A stretch of 64,000 nt of DNA, taken from assembly GCF_001705235.1 (NCBI RefSeq), contig NZ_MCGV01000002.1:1-64000 (forward strand). Reading direction: 5' to 3'. This stretch comes from Clostridium pasteurianum (GTDB lineage: Bacteria; Bacillota; Clostridia; Clostridiales; Clostridiaceae). The position numbers were made by a program, and so were the translations under genes. Of this stretch, positions 8,872 through 18,683 are shown piece by piece. Every line of letters starts with the position of its first letter. Position 1 is the stretch's first letter. The notes under the pieces were generated by a model, which saw only the letters and a program-made list of their open reading frames with translations, searched no databases and had not been told where the DNA came from.

Positions 8872-8904
8872 ATGTCAAATATACAACAAATTTATATTTG
8901 ACAT
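8872..8904. promoter_or_regulatory. 12-bp inverted repeat upstream of the recombinase gene
   Basis: ATGTCAAATATA and its exact inverse TATATTTGACAT separated by nine bases. It lies about 120 bp before the serine recombinase start and could be its operator or a recombination site. Confidence 0.45.
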
Positions 8905-9022
8905 GTTTCAATAAACTTGTATAGTTATTGAAATAAATGTTATAATTATTTTAGTAATATTTTAGCAAATAACTATAATTAATATTAATTAAAATTTATT
9001 ATTAAATAGGAGCTATTTTAAT

Positions 9023-9679
9023 ATGAGAAGTTTTTTTTATGCAAGGGTAAGTAGTAAAGATCAATCATTAGAAAGACAAATTATTGTTGCCCAGAAATTG
9101 GGAATATCAAAAGAATATATTTTTGTTGAAAAGGCAAGTGGAAAAGATTTCAAGAGACCAGAGTATCAACTTATGAAACGCATACTTAGAGAAGAAGATA
9201 TTTTATATATTAAATCACTTGATAGACTTGGAAGAAATAAACAAATGATACTGGATGAGTGGAAGGAACTTACTCAAACAAAAAAAGTATATATAGTAGT
9301 TTTGGACATGCCTTTACTGGATACTAGAAAATATAAAGATATGAATGGTTTAGAAAATTTAATTTCTGAAATAATACTTCAATTGCTAAGCTATATGGCT
9401 GAGGATGAACGTAAAAGAATAAAGGAAAGACAGGCAGAAGGCATTAAAATTGCTTTGAAAAATGGAGTTAAATTTGGAAGAAAAAAAATACCTATTGATG
9501 AAAATTTCAAAGCCATTTATGGTGAGTGGAGAAATGGAAATATTACAGCAGTAAAAGCAATGAGTCTTGTATCCATGAAAAGTAATACTTTTTATAGAAG
9601 AGTTAAAGAATATGAAAGTGAAATTAATAAGAAGTATATAAATGATAGTAATATAAAGGGAGATAACATAAATGCCTGA
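9023..9679 (+). CDS. Serine site-specific recombinase (resolvase/invertase family)
   Basis: 218 residues. N-terminal resolvase domain with FFYARVSSKDQS, giving catalytic Ser10 and Arg8, and SLDRLGRN with Arg68 and Arg71; a long helix (LLSYMAEDERKRIKERQ) and a C-terminal helix-turn-helix (about 165-205) for site binding. Size and order match small Tn3-type resolvases/invertases, not the large transposon integrases. AGGAGCT precedes the start. No transposase or second recombinase is nearby, so it could resolve dimers, invert a segment or act as a regulator. Its stop overlaps the next gene by 8 bases, a coupled pair. Confidence 0.88.
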   Translation: MRSFFYARVSSKDQSLERQIIVAQKLGISKEYIFVEKASGKDFKRPEYQLMKRILREEDILYIKSLDRLGRNKQMILDEWKELTQTKKVYIVVLDMPLLDTRKYKDMNGLENLISEIILQLLSYMAEDERKRIKERQAEGIKIALKNGVKFGRKKIPIDENFKAIYGEWRNGNITAVKAMSLVSMKSNTFYRRVKEYESEINKKYINDSNIKGDNINA

Positions 9680-10325
9680 AAATAAGAATGCTATTAAAAT
9701 ATTAAAGCCCAAGATTCAAGAGGATCTGCCTCAATTTGATTTATTGCAAGAAGGAATATCTGACTATGATTCAATTTCATCGGCATTAATAAATAAGTGC
9801 TTAATACAAAACTTTAAGACAAGAAGAGTATCTTTTAATGAAGTAATATTTAGAAATGTAAAGTTTGTAAATATATTATTCGATAGGGCAGAATTTTTAG
9901 ATGTGAAATTTGAAAATTGTGATTTATCCAATATTGATTTAAATGGGTCCTCTTTTTGCAGGGTGGAATTAAAGAATTGTAAACTCACGGGATGTAATTT
10001 TGCAGAAGGATTTTTTGAAAATGTTACCTTTAATGAGTGCAGCGGACAATACACCTGTTTTAGATTCAGCAAATTTAAACAAACAGCTTTTGAGAATTCT
10101 GAACTTCCATATGTTGATTTTGGAGGAAGCGAGTTTTCTAAGTTAGAATTAAAAAGAACAGACATATCCGAGGGACAATTTTATAATGCCAAGCTAAGGG
10201 GAATAGATTTTACAAGCTGCAAAATTGATGGCATTGCTGCAGGTCTAGATGATATTAAAGGTGCAGTAATATCCTGCGATCAAGCTATTTCAATTATTGG
10301 ATTACTTGGAGTTGTATTAAAATAG
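9672..10325 (+). CDS. Pentapeptide-repeat protein coupled to the recombinase
   Basis: 217 residues. From about residue 55 to 190 the sequence follows the A(D/N)LxX rhythm (for example FDRAEFLDVKFENCDLSNID, then LDLKNCKLTGCNF-like units), forming a right-handed quadrilateral beta-helix. The C-terminal block ending AISIIGLLGVVLK is common in stand-alone pentapeptide proteins, including Qnr/MfpA-like DNA mimics. A DNA-mimic role protecting gyrase is only one possibility; no function is proven for this subgroup. Translation starts inside the recombinase gene, so expression is linked. A terminator follows. Confidence 0.85.
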   Translation: MPENKNAIKILKPKIQEDLPQFDLLQEGISDYDSISSALINKCLIQNFKTRRVSFNEVIFRNVKFVNILFDRAEFLDVKFENCDLSNIDLNGSSFCRVELKNCKLTGCNFAEGFFENVTFNECSGQYTCFRFSKFKQTAFENSELPYVDFGGSEFSKLELKRTDISEGQFYNAKLRGIDFTSCKIDGIAAGLDDIKGAVISCDQAISIIGLLGVVLK

Positions 10326-10369
10326 GGGCACTGCTAATATAATGTCTTAAAATATTGGTAGTACAAATA

Positions 10370-10409
10370 ACAGAGTATGAGGTGATTTTTCTCCATGCTC
10401 TGTTTTTTA
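10370..10409 (+). terminator. Terminator after the recombinase-pentapeptide operon
   Basis: ACAGAGTATGAGG pairs with CTCCATGCTCTGT (one mismatch) around loop TGATTTTT, followed by TTTTTATT. Confidence 0.75.
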
Positions 10410-10637
10410 TTAATTTATTATTTATTTTCTCTATGCTATATTTATGTCATAATAATACATTAATAAGTTATAATTGGTGATTTGCTAAATTTATATAAAA
10501 CATCATATTTATCTTATATTTTACAAAAAAGCTTTAAAAAAAGTACGCAAGTGTTAAAATAATTGTATATATGTAATTAATTTTTAATAAATAGATTATA
10601 TGTATTCTATTCAATTTAATGTAAGAACGTAGCTAGC
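10410..10637. other. Intergenic, no feature recognised
   Basis: AT-rich spacer before the MFS gene. No convincing promoter, hairpin or small gene was seen. Confidence 0.4.
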
Positions 10638-11897
10638 ATGAAGAAAAATGTTACAACAAATTATATAAAGTTACTATATAATAATTCGAATTTTAAAAAT
10701 TTATGGCTTTCTAGAGTTATTTCCTATTTTGGAGACGCATTATACAATATTACTATTTCATGGTATATTTTTTCAACCACAGGTTCGGCTTTTAAAGTTG
10801 GATTAGTACTCATTGCTAAATTTTTGCCTCAGGTAATCGTTGGTATGTTTTTAGGGGTATTAATTGATAAATATAATAAAAAATCGTTAATGCAGCTTTC
10901 AGATATTACACAAGCAATAGTCACTCTGATTTTTGCGATTTTAATTGCTGCACATGCCTTTACTTACTCATATATTTTTATTATTAATATTTTCTTATCA
11001 CTAGCAGGTGTTTTATTTGGAACGTCTCAAAGTTCATTACTGCCTGAACTGGTCCAAAAGGATGAACTGATTTCCGCTAATTCACTATTAAGTATTTCAC
11101 AGCAGACAGCTAATTTAACTGGTTCTATAATTGGAGGAGTTATTGTTTCTCTATTAGGCGAATTTTTTTCTATATTCATTGACTCAATGACATTTTTTCT
11201 TTCGTTTATCTGCATTTATTTTATTCATTATAAGATAAGTACAAGTAATATTAATGAAGGAATAACTCTAAAGGGAATGTTTATGGATGTAGGCGAAGGT
11301 ATATATTGGCTAAAGAATCAAATTGAACTAGTGTTACTTATAGTAATAGGTATGATAAGTAATATTGCATTAGGTGTAACAAATGTGCTGCCATCAATGC
11401 TTATAAAAGTAAATTTTAAGGGAAATTCATCAGCGCTAGGTATTTTTGAGTTATCTATTGGACTTGGTTTATTAATAGGAGGATTATTTATTGGGTTAAT
11501 CTCACCTAAAAGGGTTGGAAAAATGTTTCTTATAGGACTTGCTGTTGAAAGCATAGGAATGCTAGGTATATTTATTTCTCCTAATTTTGCTGCAGCTTGC
11601 ACGGGAAATTTTGTAATAGGATTTGGAGTAACTATTTTTAATATACCTATGAGTACATTATTTCAAATTATGATTCCAGCGAATATTAGGGGAAGAGTTA
11701 ATAGTATAAGTTCAATTGCTTTTAGTATATCAATACCAATAACATATGGAGCAATTGGTGCCATTGCAGATGTAATTGGTGCTAAAGTATGTTTTGCCAT
11801 TGCTTCTTTATTAACGGCTATGTGTTTATGTATTGGCGCAAGTAATAAAAAATTAGTAAAATCAAGCTTGAATTCTAGCACATATACTAATGCATAA
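10638..11897 (+). CDS. MFS exporter, MFS_3 / macrolide-efflux-like
   Basis: 419 residues with twelve hydrophobic helices. The N terminus (NLWLSRVISYFGDALYNITI) and the loop motif LGVLIDKYNKKSLM fit the MFS_3 group, which includes MefA-like drug and enterobactin exporters. Likely a proton-driven exporter of a hydrophobic compound in the cytoplasmic membrane; the substrate is not evident. The upstream ribosome site is weak. The gene is monocistronic; family A copy A3 lies downstream. Confidence 0.75.
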   Translation: MKKNVTTNYIKLLYNNSNFKNLWLSRVISYFGDALYNITISWYIFSTTGSAFKVGLVLIAKFLPQVIVGMFLGVLIDKYNKKSLMQLSDITQAIVTLIFAILIAAHAFTYSYIFIINIFLSLAGVLFGTSQSSLLPELVQKDELISANSLLSISQQTANLTGSIIGGVIVSLLGEFFSIFIDSMTFFLSFICIYFIHYKISTSNINEGITLKGMFMDVGEGIYWLKNQIELVLLIVIGMISNIALGVTNVLPSMLIKVNFKGNSSALGIFELSIGLGLLIGGLFIGLISPKRVGKMFLIGLAVESIGMLGIFISPNFAAACTGNFVIGFGVTIFNIPMSTLFQIMIPANIRGRVNSISSIAFSISIPITYGAIGAIADVIGAKVCFAIASLLTAMCLCIGASNKKLVKSSLNSSTYTNA

Positions 11898-11965
11898 ATA
11901 TAGCCGTATTTTTGTTTCAAGTTGATTTTGAAGAACGGGAAAAGAAGTTAAGAACATAAAAAGAA

Positions 11966-12140
11966 ATTAAGAATTAAGAAAGAAGAATTAAGAATGAAGG
12001 AGGATTTTTTTTCGCTTTGCTGCAGAAAATCTACTAACTTATAAAAGAACATTCGCCTGGGGAGAATGAAGGCAGTTATAAGTTAAAAAGTTTTTCCGTA
12101 ATAGAGTGGAGAAAAAATCACCATGATTCTTAATTCTTCA
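11966..12140 (+). repeat. Family A repeat, copy A3 (complete)
   Basis: Full copy from AATTAAGAATTAAGAAAGAA to CATGATTCTTAATTCTTCAT, with the central hairpin ATTCGCC-TG-GGGAGAAT. Lies between the MFS gene and the germination operon. 12141-12289 after it is AT-rich leader of gerKA with no other recognised element. Confidence 0.8.
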
Positions 12141-12289
12141 TTTTTTTTTAAGTCTTTAATTTTTTTATTTGTGTAGTGATTTTATATAAGTGGTTGTTTT
12201 AAGGATATAGGTGGCGAGTGAATAATTATTTTGAGTATTTCACACAATATTATAAATACTAATTTTAGACGTACATGGAGTTGGTCTAA

Positions 12290-13900
12290 TTGTTTAATTT
12301 CGCAAAAAGAGTACTTAAAAGGCATAAAAACATTAATAAAGAGGAAACAGATGCACCTAATAAGCCTAAAGAAAAAATTTCATCTTCATTAAATATAAAT
12401 AAAGAATACATAAAAAGCAAATTTAAGAATTGTTCTGATGTGACCATAAGGGAGATTAAATTAGCTAACAATCCTAAATTTACAGCAATGATTGTGTATA
12501 TAAGCAATATGTGTACTGCATCCATTATTGAGGATTCTATAATAAGAAAATTAACCTTTAAATATCATGATGATACATATGCAATTAACAGCCTGGAATA
12601 TTGCAAGTATTTGCTTGGAATTCAAGATAATTTTATATATGAGTATAGGGAGGATGCAGTAAAGGAAATACTAAATGGCAGCATTTGCATATTTATAGAT
12701 GGCTTAAAAGCTGCACTTACAATAGATATGAAAAATCCACCAGGTAGAAGTGTAGAAGAACCTACATCAGAATCAGTCATACGTGGACCTAAGGAGGGTT
12801 TTACAGAAGCTATAGCAACAAATTTAGTACTGCTTAGGAAAAGAATTAAAAGTACAAATTTAAAGACTGAATCTTTTGTGCTTGGGAGAGAAACAAAGAC
12901 CAATGTAACTATTGTGTATCTTTCTAATATTGCAAAGAAGAAAACTGTAGATGAGCTTAAGGGAAGAATTAAGAAGATAGATATAGATGCAGTAATTGCA
13001 AGTAATTATGTAAGAGAATACATTGAGGATGAAACTATATGGGGTATTCCTACTATTTATTCAACAGAAAGGCCAGATGTTGTAGCTACAAAAATACTTT
13101 CAGGCAGAATTGCAATTTTTGTTGATGGTACTCCTTTAGTTTTAACGGTTCCAGCAATTTTTTCTGAGTTTTTAATGAGCAATGAGGATTACTACTTGAG
13201 TTTTATCGTAGGAACTATTACTAGGTGGCTCAGATATTTATCTTTTGTATTGTCACTTATACTTCCTGGTTTTTACTTAGCAATAACAACTTTTCATCAG
13301 GAGCTGATACCAACGCCATTACTAGTTAGTTTTGTAAAAGCACGTTCTAGTGTTCCATATCCTGCTTTATTGGAATGTTTTTTACTTTTAACTGTTTACG
13401 AAATGCTGCGTGAGGCAGGACTTAGAATGCCTAAAGCAGTAGGTCAGGCAATGAGTGTAGTTGGAGCCTTAGTACTTGGTCAATCAGCTGTAGAAGCAGG
13501 TCTTGTAAGTACTCCCATGGTAATAATCGTGGCAACGACTGCAATTACCTCTTTTGCAATACCTTCTACTGATATGTACGGAGCTCTCATTCTTCCAAGA
13601 TTCATACTTTTATTGCTTGGAGGTACCATAGGGTTAGTTGGATTAATTTGTGGCATAATAATTTTTGCTATAAAACTAGTGTCGATGCGCTCTTTTGGAG
13701 TACCGTATATGGAGCCAATTGCTCCACTTATAAAGGAAGAATTACCTGAAGTATTTATGAGACGTCCTATTTGGGCTAAGCGAAAACGTTCATGGTTTAT
13801 TACAGGGAATAGATCAACCTATAGGGGAAAAAGATCCTATATTAATACAGTGACAGAGGATATAAAGAAATTATTAAATAAAATAAAAAATGGAGATTAG
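12290..13900 (+). CDS. gerKA: Spore germinant receptor subunit A
   Basis: 536 residues. The hydrophilic N-terminal half (to about residue 290) and the following membrane region with about five helices match GerA-type subunits. The family signature ESVIRGPKEGFTEAIATN is at about residues 165-182; a basic tail ends the protein. It sits in the spore inner membrane as the large subunit of an A/B/C nutrient receptor. Starts at TTG 12290 behind GGAG. First gene of a five-gene operon. Confidence 0.93.
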   Translation: MFNFAKRVLKRHKNINKEETDAPNKPKEKISSSLNINKEYIKSKFKNCSDVTIREIKLANNPKFTAMIVYISNMCTASIIEDSIIRKLTFKYHDDTYAINSLEYCKYLLGIQDNFIYEYREDAVKEILNGSICIFIDGLKAALTIDMKNPPGRSVEEPTSESVIRGPKEGFTEAIATNLVLLRKRIKSTNLKTESFVLGRETKTNVTIVYLSNIAKKKTVDELKGRIKKIDIDAVIASNYVREYIEDETIWGIPTIYSTERPDVVATKILSGRIAIFVDGTPLVLTVPAIFSEFLMSNEDYYLSFIVGTITRWLRYLSFVLSLILPGFYLAITTFHQELIPTPLLVSFVKARSSVPYPALLECFLLLTVYEMLREAGLRMPKAVGQAMSVVGALVLGQSAVEAGLVSTPMVIIVATTAITSFAIPSTDMYGALILPRFILLLLGGTIGLVGLICGIIIFAIKLVSMRSFGVPYMEPIAPLIKEELPEVFMRRPIWAKRKRSWFITGNRSTYRGKRSYINTVTEDIKKLLNKIKNGD

Positions 13901-13903
13901 ACT

Positions 13904-15055
13904 ATGAAAAAGGTTATTTCAATTGTTATGGTAATAATTTTCACACTTTTTTCAGTTGGTTGCAGCAAGACAAAGCAGGAAATTGAAAAACTTTCTGTAG
14001 TTTTAGCTGGAGGTTTTGATATTAATGAGAAAGGCGAGTATATTTATTCTGCGCAAATACTAAATGTCAACAAACCAGCTTCAAAAACTATGTCCAATAA
14101 GTCTTCTTCAAATGTAGTGGTTTTTACAAGTAAAGGAAGTACTCCTTATGATGCTATAAATCATATGTCTACAAGTGTTGGCAAAAATTTATTTTTGGGT
14201 CATAGCTCATATGTAGTCGTAGGAAGGCGCTTAGCTGAAAATGGTATCTCACTTTTACTTGATACTACTTTAAGGGTTGCTAGCACTAGACCTGATCAGC
14301 CCTTATTTGTATCAAAGGGCACTGCCTTAGACATAATAAAAACTGTATCAGCTGACGAAAAAATACCGGCAAATGCAATTGGTAATATAGTTAAATTTCA
14401 AAGAGGTAAGGGATATGCCACGATAACGTCAAGGCTTGACATGGCCAATGAGCTATCAAGTAAAACAGCAGCACCTGTGACAGGCATAATTGATATTGAA
14501 GAAAGAAAGAATGCTGATAATGTTTTTAGGCTTGCGGGTACAGGTGTATTTAAGAAGGATAAACTTATAGGTTATATGGACAAAAAAGAAACCAGAGGTA
14601 TGCAGTGGATAAAGGGAAATGTTCAAAGTGGCAGTTTAATAGCGTATACGCCAGATAATAAGGAAATAACTTTTGATATATTAAAGTCTAAAAGTACTGT
14701 AAAGCCAGTTATTAAAAATAACAAGATAACAATGCAAATCAATATAAAAGAGCAAGCAAATATAACGGAATTGACGAAAGATATAGATTTGATAAAAAAT
14801 CCAGAAAAAATAAAGTATTTAAATGAGATTCAAAATAGGGCAATAAAAAATGAGGTTCAGCTTGCACTTGATGCTGCACAAAAAAAATTAAGAGCTGATG
14901 TATTCGATTTTGGGGGAAATGTACATAGACACTATCCTAAGCTCTGGAAAAGTACTGAAAGTAAATGGCAAAATATTTTTCCAAATCTTAAGGTTGAAGT
15001 AAATGTTGATTCATCTATAAAAAGACCGGGCATTATTTCAAAGCCAATAAAGTAA
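13904..15055 (+). CDS. gerKC: Spore germinant receptor lipoprotein subunit C (first copy)
   Basis: 383 residues with a lipoprotein signal peptide; lipobox FSVGC puts the lipidated Cys at residue 20. The rest is the GerAC three-domain fold, with family blocks such as FLGHSSYVVVG, STRPDQPLFV and KETRGMQWI. It is anchored outside the spore inner membrane and works with the A and B subunits. Starts four bases after gerKA. Clearly a paralogue of the C subunit at 16172. Confidence 0.9.
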   Translation: MKKVISIVMVIIFTLFSVGCSKTKQEIEKLSVVLAGGFDINEKGEYIYSAQILNVNKPASKTMSNKSSSNVVVFTSKGSTPYDAINHMSTSVGKNLFLGHSSYVVVGRRLAENGISLLLDTTLRVASTRPDQPLFVSKGTALDIIKTVSADEKIPANAIGNIVKFQRGKGYATITSRLDMANELSSKTAAPVTGIIDIEERKNADNVFRLAGTGVFKKDKLIGYMDKKETRGMQWIKGNVQSGSLIAYTPDNKEITFDILKSKSTVKPVIKNNKITMQINIKEQANITELTKDIDLIKNPEKIKYLNEIQNRAIKNEVQLALDAAQKKLRADVFDFGGNVHRHYPKLWKSTESKWQNIFPNLKVEVNVDSSIKRPGIISKPIK

Positions 15056-15068
15056 AGGGAGATGTGTT

Positions 15069-16175
15069 ATGGAGACAAAAATATCTGTTAGGCAGCTATT
15101 TGCGGCAATTGTATTAGTTCCCTTTGGCAGTGCTGTGCTTTTTTTTATAAATCCTAAAGCAAAGCAGGATGCATGGATAGCCATATTAATTTATATAATT
15201 CCAGCAGTAATTTTGCAGCTTATATATGTGAGCTTATGGAACAAATATCCCGAAGATACTCCAGTTACTTATATGCCAAAAATTTTTGGGAAAGTAATAG
15301 GTTATACCTTAAGCATAATTTATATTGTTTTTTTTGCATATGAAGCTGCCAGAGTTTTACGTGATTTTGATGAACTCATAGCAATTGCATCAATGCAGAG
15401 ACTACATTTATATATAACTTCAATTATACTTATGATTACAGTTGCATATGCTCTTTTTAATGGAATAGAGACTCTTTCTCGAATGGTGTATATTTTTTTA
15501 TACTTATGGATTTTCTTTGTTATCTTCGAATGGATATTTCTTTACATGACCCCAGGAGATATCAAGTTTTTCAATTTACAGCCAATCTTAGAGAATGGTT
15601 TTATGCCAATTATAAAGGATAGTTGGAAGCTTATAACATTTCCATTTGGTGAAAGTATTGTACTTGCAATGTTTTTTCCGCTTGTTAAGGAGAGAGCTAA
15701 GGTAAGGAAGGCAGCAGTGTGGGCAATTATATTAGAAGGAGTTCTTTTAGCATTGAATACTATTATGTTTATAGCAGTATTAGGGGTTAATTTTGCGTCT
15801 GTCTCCCTATTCCCTTTTTTACAAACGCTGCGTACTATGCGTGTTGGGAGTGCTTTTGATAGATTAGACATATTTGTAATCTTGGTCATGGTAATAGTGG
15901 GATTTTTAAAGATAGGTTTTTTTACATATGGTGCGGCATTAGGAACCGCACAGTTAGCAAAGCTTAAAGATACAAAGTACATCTCTCTGGTATTCTGTAT
16001 AATTGTCACCATAACTTCGCTAATAATAGCTAGAAATTATCCTCAGCATATATATATTGGTCAGACCATAACTTTAACATATATTCATTTGCCACTAACT
16101 GTTATCATTCCTACTATTGCATTATTTGTGTATGGAATTAAGTACTTTATTCAAAAAATAAGGAGTAAATCATGA
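15069..16175 (+). CDS. gerKB: Spore germinant receptor permease subunit B (first copy)
   Basis: 368 residues, ten hydrophobic helices, of the GerAB spore permease family (APC superfamily). Family features are VRQLFAAIVLVPFGSAVLFF at the N terminus, KQDAWIAILIY, and RTMRVGSAFDRLDIF in the second half. This subunit binds the germinant. GGGAGAT precedes the ATG; the end overlaps the next gene by 4 bases (ATGA). Confidence 0.9.
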   Translation: METKISVRQLFAAIVLVPFGSAVLFFINPKAKQDAWIAILIYIIPAVILQLIYVSLWNKYPEDTPVTYMPKIFGKVIGYTLSIIYIVFFAYEAARVLRDFDELIAIASMQRLHLYITSIILMITVAYALFNGIETLSRMVYIFLYLWIFFVIFEWIFLYMTPGDIKFFNLQPILENGFMPIIKDSWKLITFPFGESIVLAMFFPLVKERAKVRKAAVWAIILEGVLLALNTIMFIAVLGVNFASVSLFPFLQTLRTMRVGSAFDRLDIFVILVMVIVGFLKIGFFTYGAALGTAQLAKLKDTKYISLVFCIIVTITSLIIARNYPQHIYIGQTITLTYIHLPLTVIIPTIALFVYGIKYFIQKIRSKS

Positions 16176-17332
16176 AAAAAAATATTTCCATTTTTATGAT
16201 AATTGTATTTATGACCGCATTTACAGGGTGTAAGGAGTCAAAACAGGAGATAAATCAAATGGGGACGGTACTAGCTACGGGTTTCGATTTAACTGAGGAT
16301 GGTAAATACATAATTACTGTACAAATTTTAAATCCTCAAGGGGGAGGTTCTGATACTTCTAAAAAAAGTGATACTGAAGGTAAATCTGATGTAACTGTTT
16401 TTAGCAGCGAAAGTGATACTCCTTCATCTGCTCCAGCAAATTTAGCAGAAAGTTATGGTAAACCAATATTTTTCGGTCACAGCAAATATGTTGTTTTAGG
16501 TGAAAGGTTGGCAAAAACAGGAGTAACAAAGTTTATGGATTCTGTATTTAGAATAAGAACTACAAGACCAGATGTTGCAGTATTTGTTACGAAAGGAAAT
16601 GCAAGCGATATCATTAAAGCTGATCTGCCCGATGAGAAGATTTCTGCTGATAAAGTTGAAAACTTAATAAAGTTTCAAGGAGAAAAGGGATATTCTCCAA
16701 TGACTTCAAGATTAAGATTTGCAAATGCTTTAATGGATAAAATTAGGGCTCCAATCTTAGGAGTTATTAATATAAAAAATGAGTTTAATTCAGACAATAC
16801 ATTTGATGTTTCAGGAACTGCTGTATTTAAGGAGGATAAACTTATTGGATATATGGATATGAATGAAACAAGAGGCATGCAGTGGATTAATGGAAAGGTT
16901 CAGAGTGGTAGTATTGTTGGACACTTACCAAATAATAAGGTGGCTAATTTTTATATACTAAAATCAAGAAGTAAAATAAAGCCTGTATTAAAGAATGGTT
17001 CTTTACGGGTGGAAGTTAATATATTTGAGGAAGGAAATGTAATAGAAATGTCTGCTCCTTTAAATCCAATGGAAAATTATAAGGTTATGGATAAATTAAG
17101 TGAAGTGCAGTCTAATGCCATAAAGGGAGAAGCACTTCTTGCCTTAAATACGGCACAAAAGAAATATGATGCTGATGTGTTTGGCTTCGCAAATGCAATA
17201 AACGAAACTTATCCTGATTTTTGGAATAAAATAAAATCCAATTGGCCATCGATTTTCCAAAAACTTAAAGTTGATGTTAATGTAACCTCAAGTGTTAAAA
17301 GACCTGGAATTATATCTAAACCTATAGGGTAA
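16172..17332 (+). CDS. gerKC: Spore germinant receptor lipoprotein subunit C (second copy)
   Basis: 386 residues; lipobox FTGC with lipidated Cys19. Same domain plan as the C subunit at 13904, sharing STRP/TTRPDVAVFV, TSRLRFANAL and NETRGMQWI blocks. It arose by tandem duplication of a C-B pair. A longer Ser/Gly/Lys linker follows the first beta sheet. ATGA overlap with the previous gene indicates coupled translation. Confidence 0.9.
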   Translation: MKKNISIFMIIVFMTAFTGCKESKQEINQMGTVLATGFDLTEDGKYIITVQILNPQGGGSDTSKKSDTEGKSDVTVFSSESDTPSSAPANLAESYGKPIFFGHSKYVVLGERLAKTGVTKFMDSVFRIRTTRPDVAVFVTKGNASDIIKADLPDEKISADKVENLIKFQGEKGYSPMTSRLRFANALMDKIRAPILGVINIKNEFNSDNTFDVSGTAVFKEDKLIGYMDMNETRGMQWINGKVQSGSIVGHLPNNKVANFYILKSRSKIKPVLKNGSLRVEVNIFEEGNVIEMSAPLNPMENYKVMDKLSEVQSNAIKGEALLALNTAQKKYDADVFGFANAINETYPDFWNKIKSNWPSIFQKLKVDVNVTSSVKRPGIISKPIG

Positions 17333-17344
17333 AGGAGAAGCATT

Positions 17345-18463
17345 ATGAAGACCAAAATAAGTGTTTTTCAACTATTTGCAAGTATTGTGATGTTTGAAAG
17401 TGGTACTGCTGTGTTTTTTTATTTAGCTTCAGATACAAAGCAGGATGCATGGATAACAATTCTCATTTATGTATTACCAGCCATTATTTTGCAAATTATA
17501 TATACTAGTTTGTGGAAGGATTATCCACAAGATAATGTAATGACTTATATGCCTAAGATTTTTGGGAAGTTCATAGGCTATTTTTTAAGTGTAATATATA
17601 TAATATATTTTATTTATGGAGCGTCTAGAGTGCTTCGTGACCTTTCTGAACTAATGTCCATTGCAGTACTACCAAAGATTCCATTGATATTAACTTCATT
17701 TATGCTAATTATAATTACCTGTTATGCAGTTTTTAGTGGTATTGAAAGTATATGTAGGATAGCAGCTACTTTTTTGTTCGTTTTTTTATGTTTTTTTATA
17801 TTATCATTTATATTTTTATCAACAACTCCAGATGTATTTAGAATTAGGAATTTGAAGCCAGTAATACATAGTGGATTGTTATTTTTGATTAAAAAGGGAT
17901 GGACACTTATGACCTTTCCTTTTGGTGAAAGCTTGGTATTTTCTACTCTTTATCCATTTGTAGTCGAATCGAAAAAAGTTAGGAAATATGCAATTGCTGC
18001 AAACATACTTGAAGGCATTATTCTTTCTAGTACTTCCATAATGGTTGTATCTACACTGGGAGTAAAACTTGCACAAACTTCACTGTTTCCACTTTTACAG
18101 ACCTTTAGGGTAATAAAGGTTGGCAGTGCTTTTGATAGATTAGATATACTTGTAGTAGTAATATTACTATTTGGGGTCTTTTTTAAAATGAGTTTTTTTA
18201 TATATGCTGCAATGGTTGGTACAGCTTCGCTTATTAAGTTTAATAATATTAAGTATTTATCTATACCAATTAGCATAATAGTCTTAATTGCTTCAGAGTT
18301 CATTGCTCAAAATTACCCTCAGCACATAAAAATCGGTCTTGATTTTACTGTGAAATACATACACGTGCCAATGCTTTTAATAATACCGATTTTGGCACTT
18401 ATAGTTGTTAACTTAAAGAAGTTAAAGGAACGAAAAAAGGTAAGAATGCAAAAAAGAAATTAA
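17345..18463 (+). CDS. gerKB: Spore germinant receptor permease subunit B (second copy)
   Basis: 372 residues with ten hydrophobic helices. Carries KQDAWITILIYVLPA and RVIKVGSAFDRLDI family blocks, matching the permease at 15069 over its length. Differences lie mostly in the membrane helices, which would suit different ligand specificity. AAAGGAGAAG precedes the ATG. Last gene of the operon; a family A repeat follows at once. Confidence 0.9.
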   Translation: MKTKISVFQLFASIVMFESGTAVFFYLASDTKQDAWITILIYVLPAIILQIIYTSLWKDYPQDNVMTYMPKIFGKFIGYFLSVIYIIYFIYGASRVLRDLSELMSIAVLPKIPLILTSFMLIIITCYAVFSGIESICRIAATFLFVFLCFFILSFIFLSTTPDVFRIRNLKPVIHSGLLFLIKKGWTLMTFPFGESLVFSTLYPFVVESKKVRKYAIAANILEGIILSSTSIMVVSTLGVKLAQTSLFPLLQTFRVIKVGSAFDRLDILVVVILLFGVFFKMSFFIYAAMVGTASLIKFNNIKYLSIPISIIVLIASEFIAQNYPQHIKIGLDFTVKYIHVPMLLIIPILALIVVNLKKLKERKKVRMQKRN

Positions 18464-18478
18464 GAACACGTAAAAAGA

Positions 18479-18672
18479 AAATTAAGAATTAAAAATGAAG
18501 AATTAAGAATGATGGTAACTTTTTCTCCGCTTTGCTCCGAAAAACTTTTAAACTTATGAGGGCAACTATTCACCGTGGGTGAATGTTCTCTTATAAGTTA
18601 GTAGATTTTCTGGAGCAGAGAGGAGGAAAATCATCCTTCATTCTTAATTATTCTTTCTTAATTCTTAATTTT
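18479..18672 (-). repeat. Family A repeat, copy A4 (complete, inverted)
   Basis: Full copy in reverse orientation between convergent genes, from AAATTAAGAATTAAAAATGA to TTCTTTCTTAATTCTTAATT. Central hairpin TTCACC-GTG-GGTGAA. As one long hairpin it probably ends the ger operon and the Rpn gene. Confidence 0.8.
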
Positions 18673-18683
18673 TCTTTCATGTT

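Noticed and set aside
9023-11897. Prophage, integron or transposon around the serine recombinase
   Set aside because: No transposase, integrase partner, structural phage genes, tRNA or att repeats are visible.
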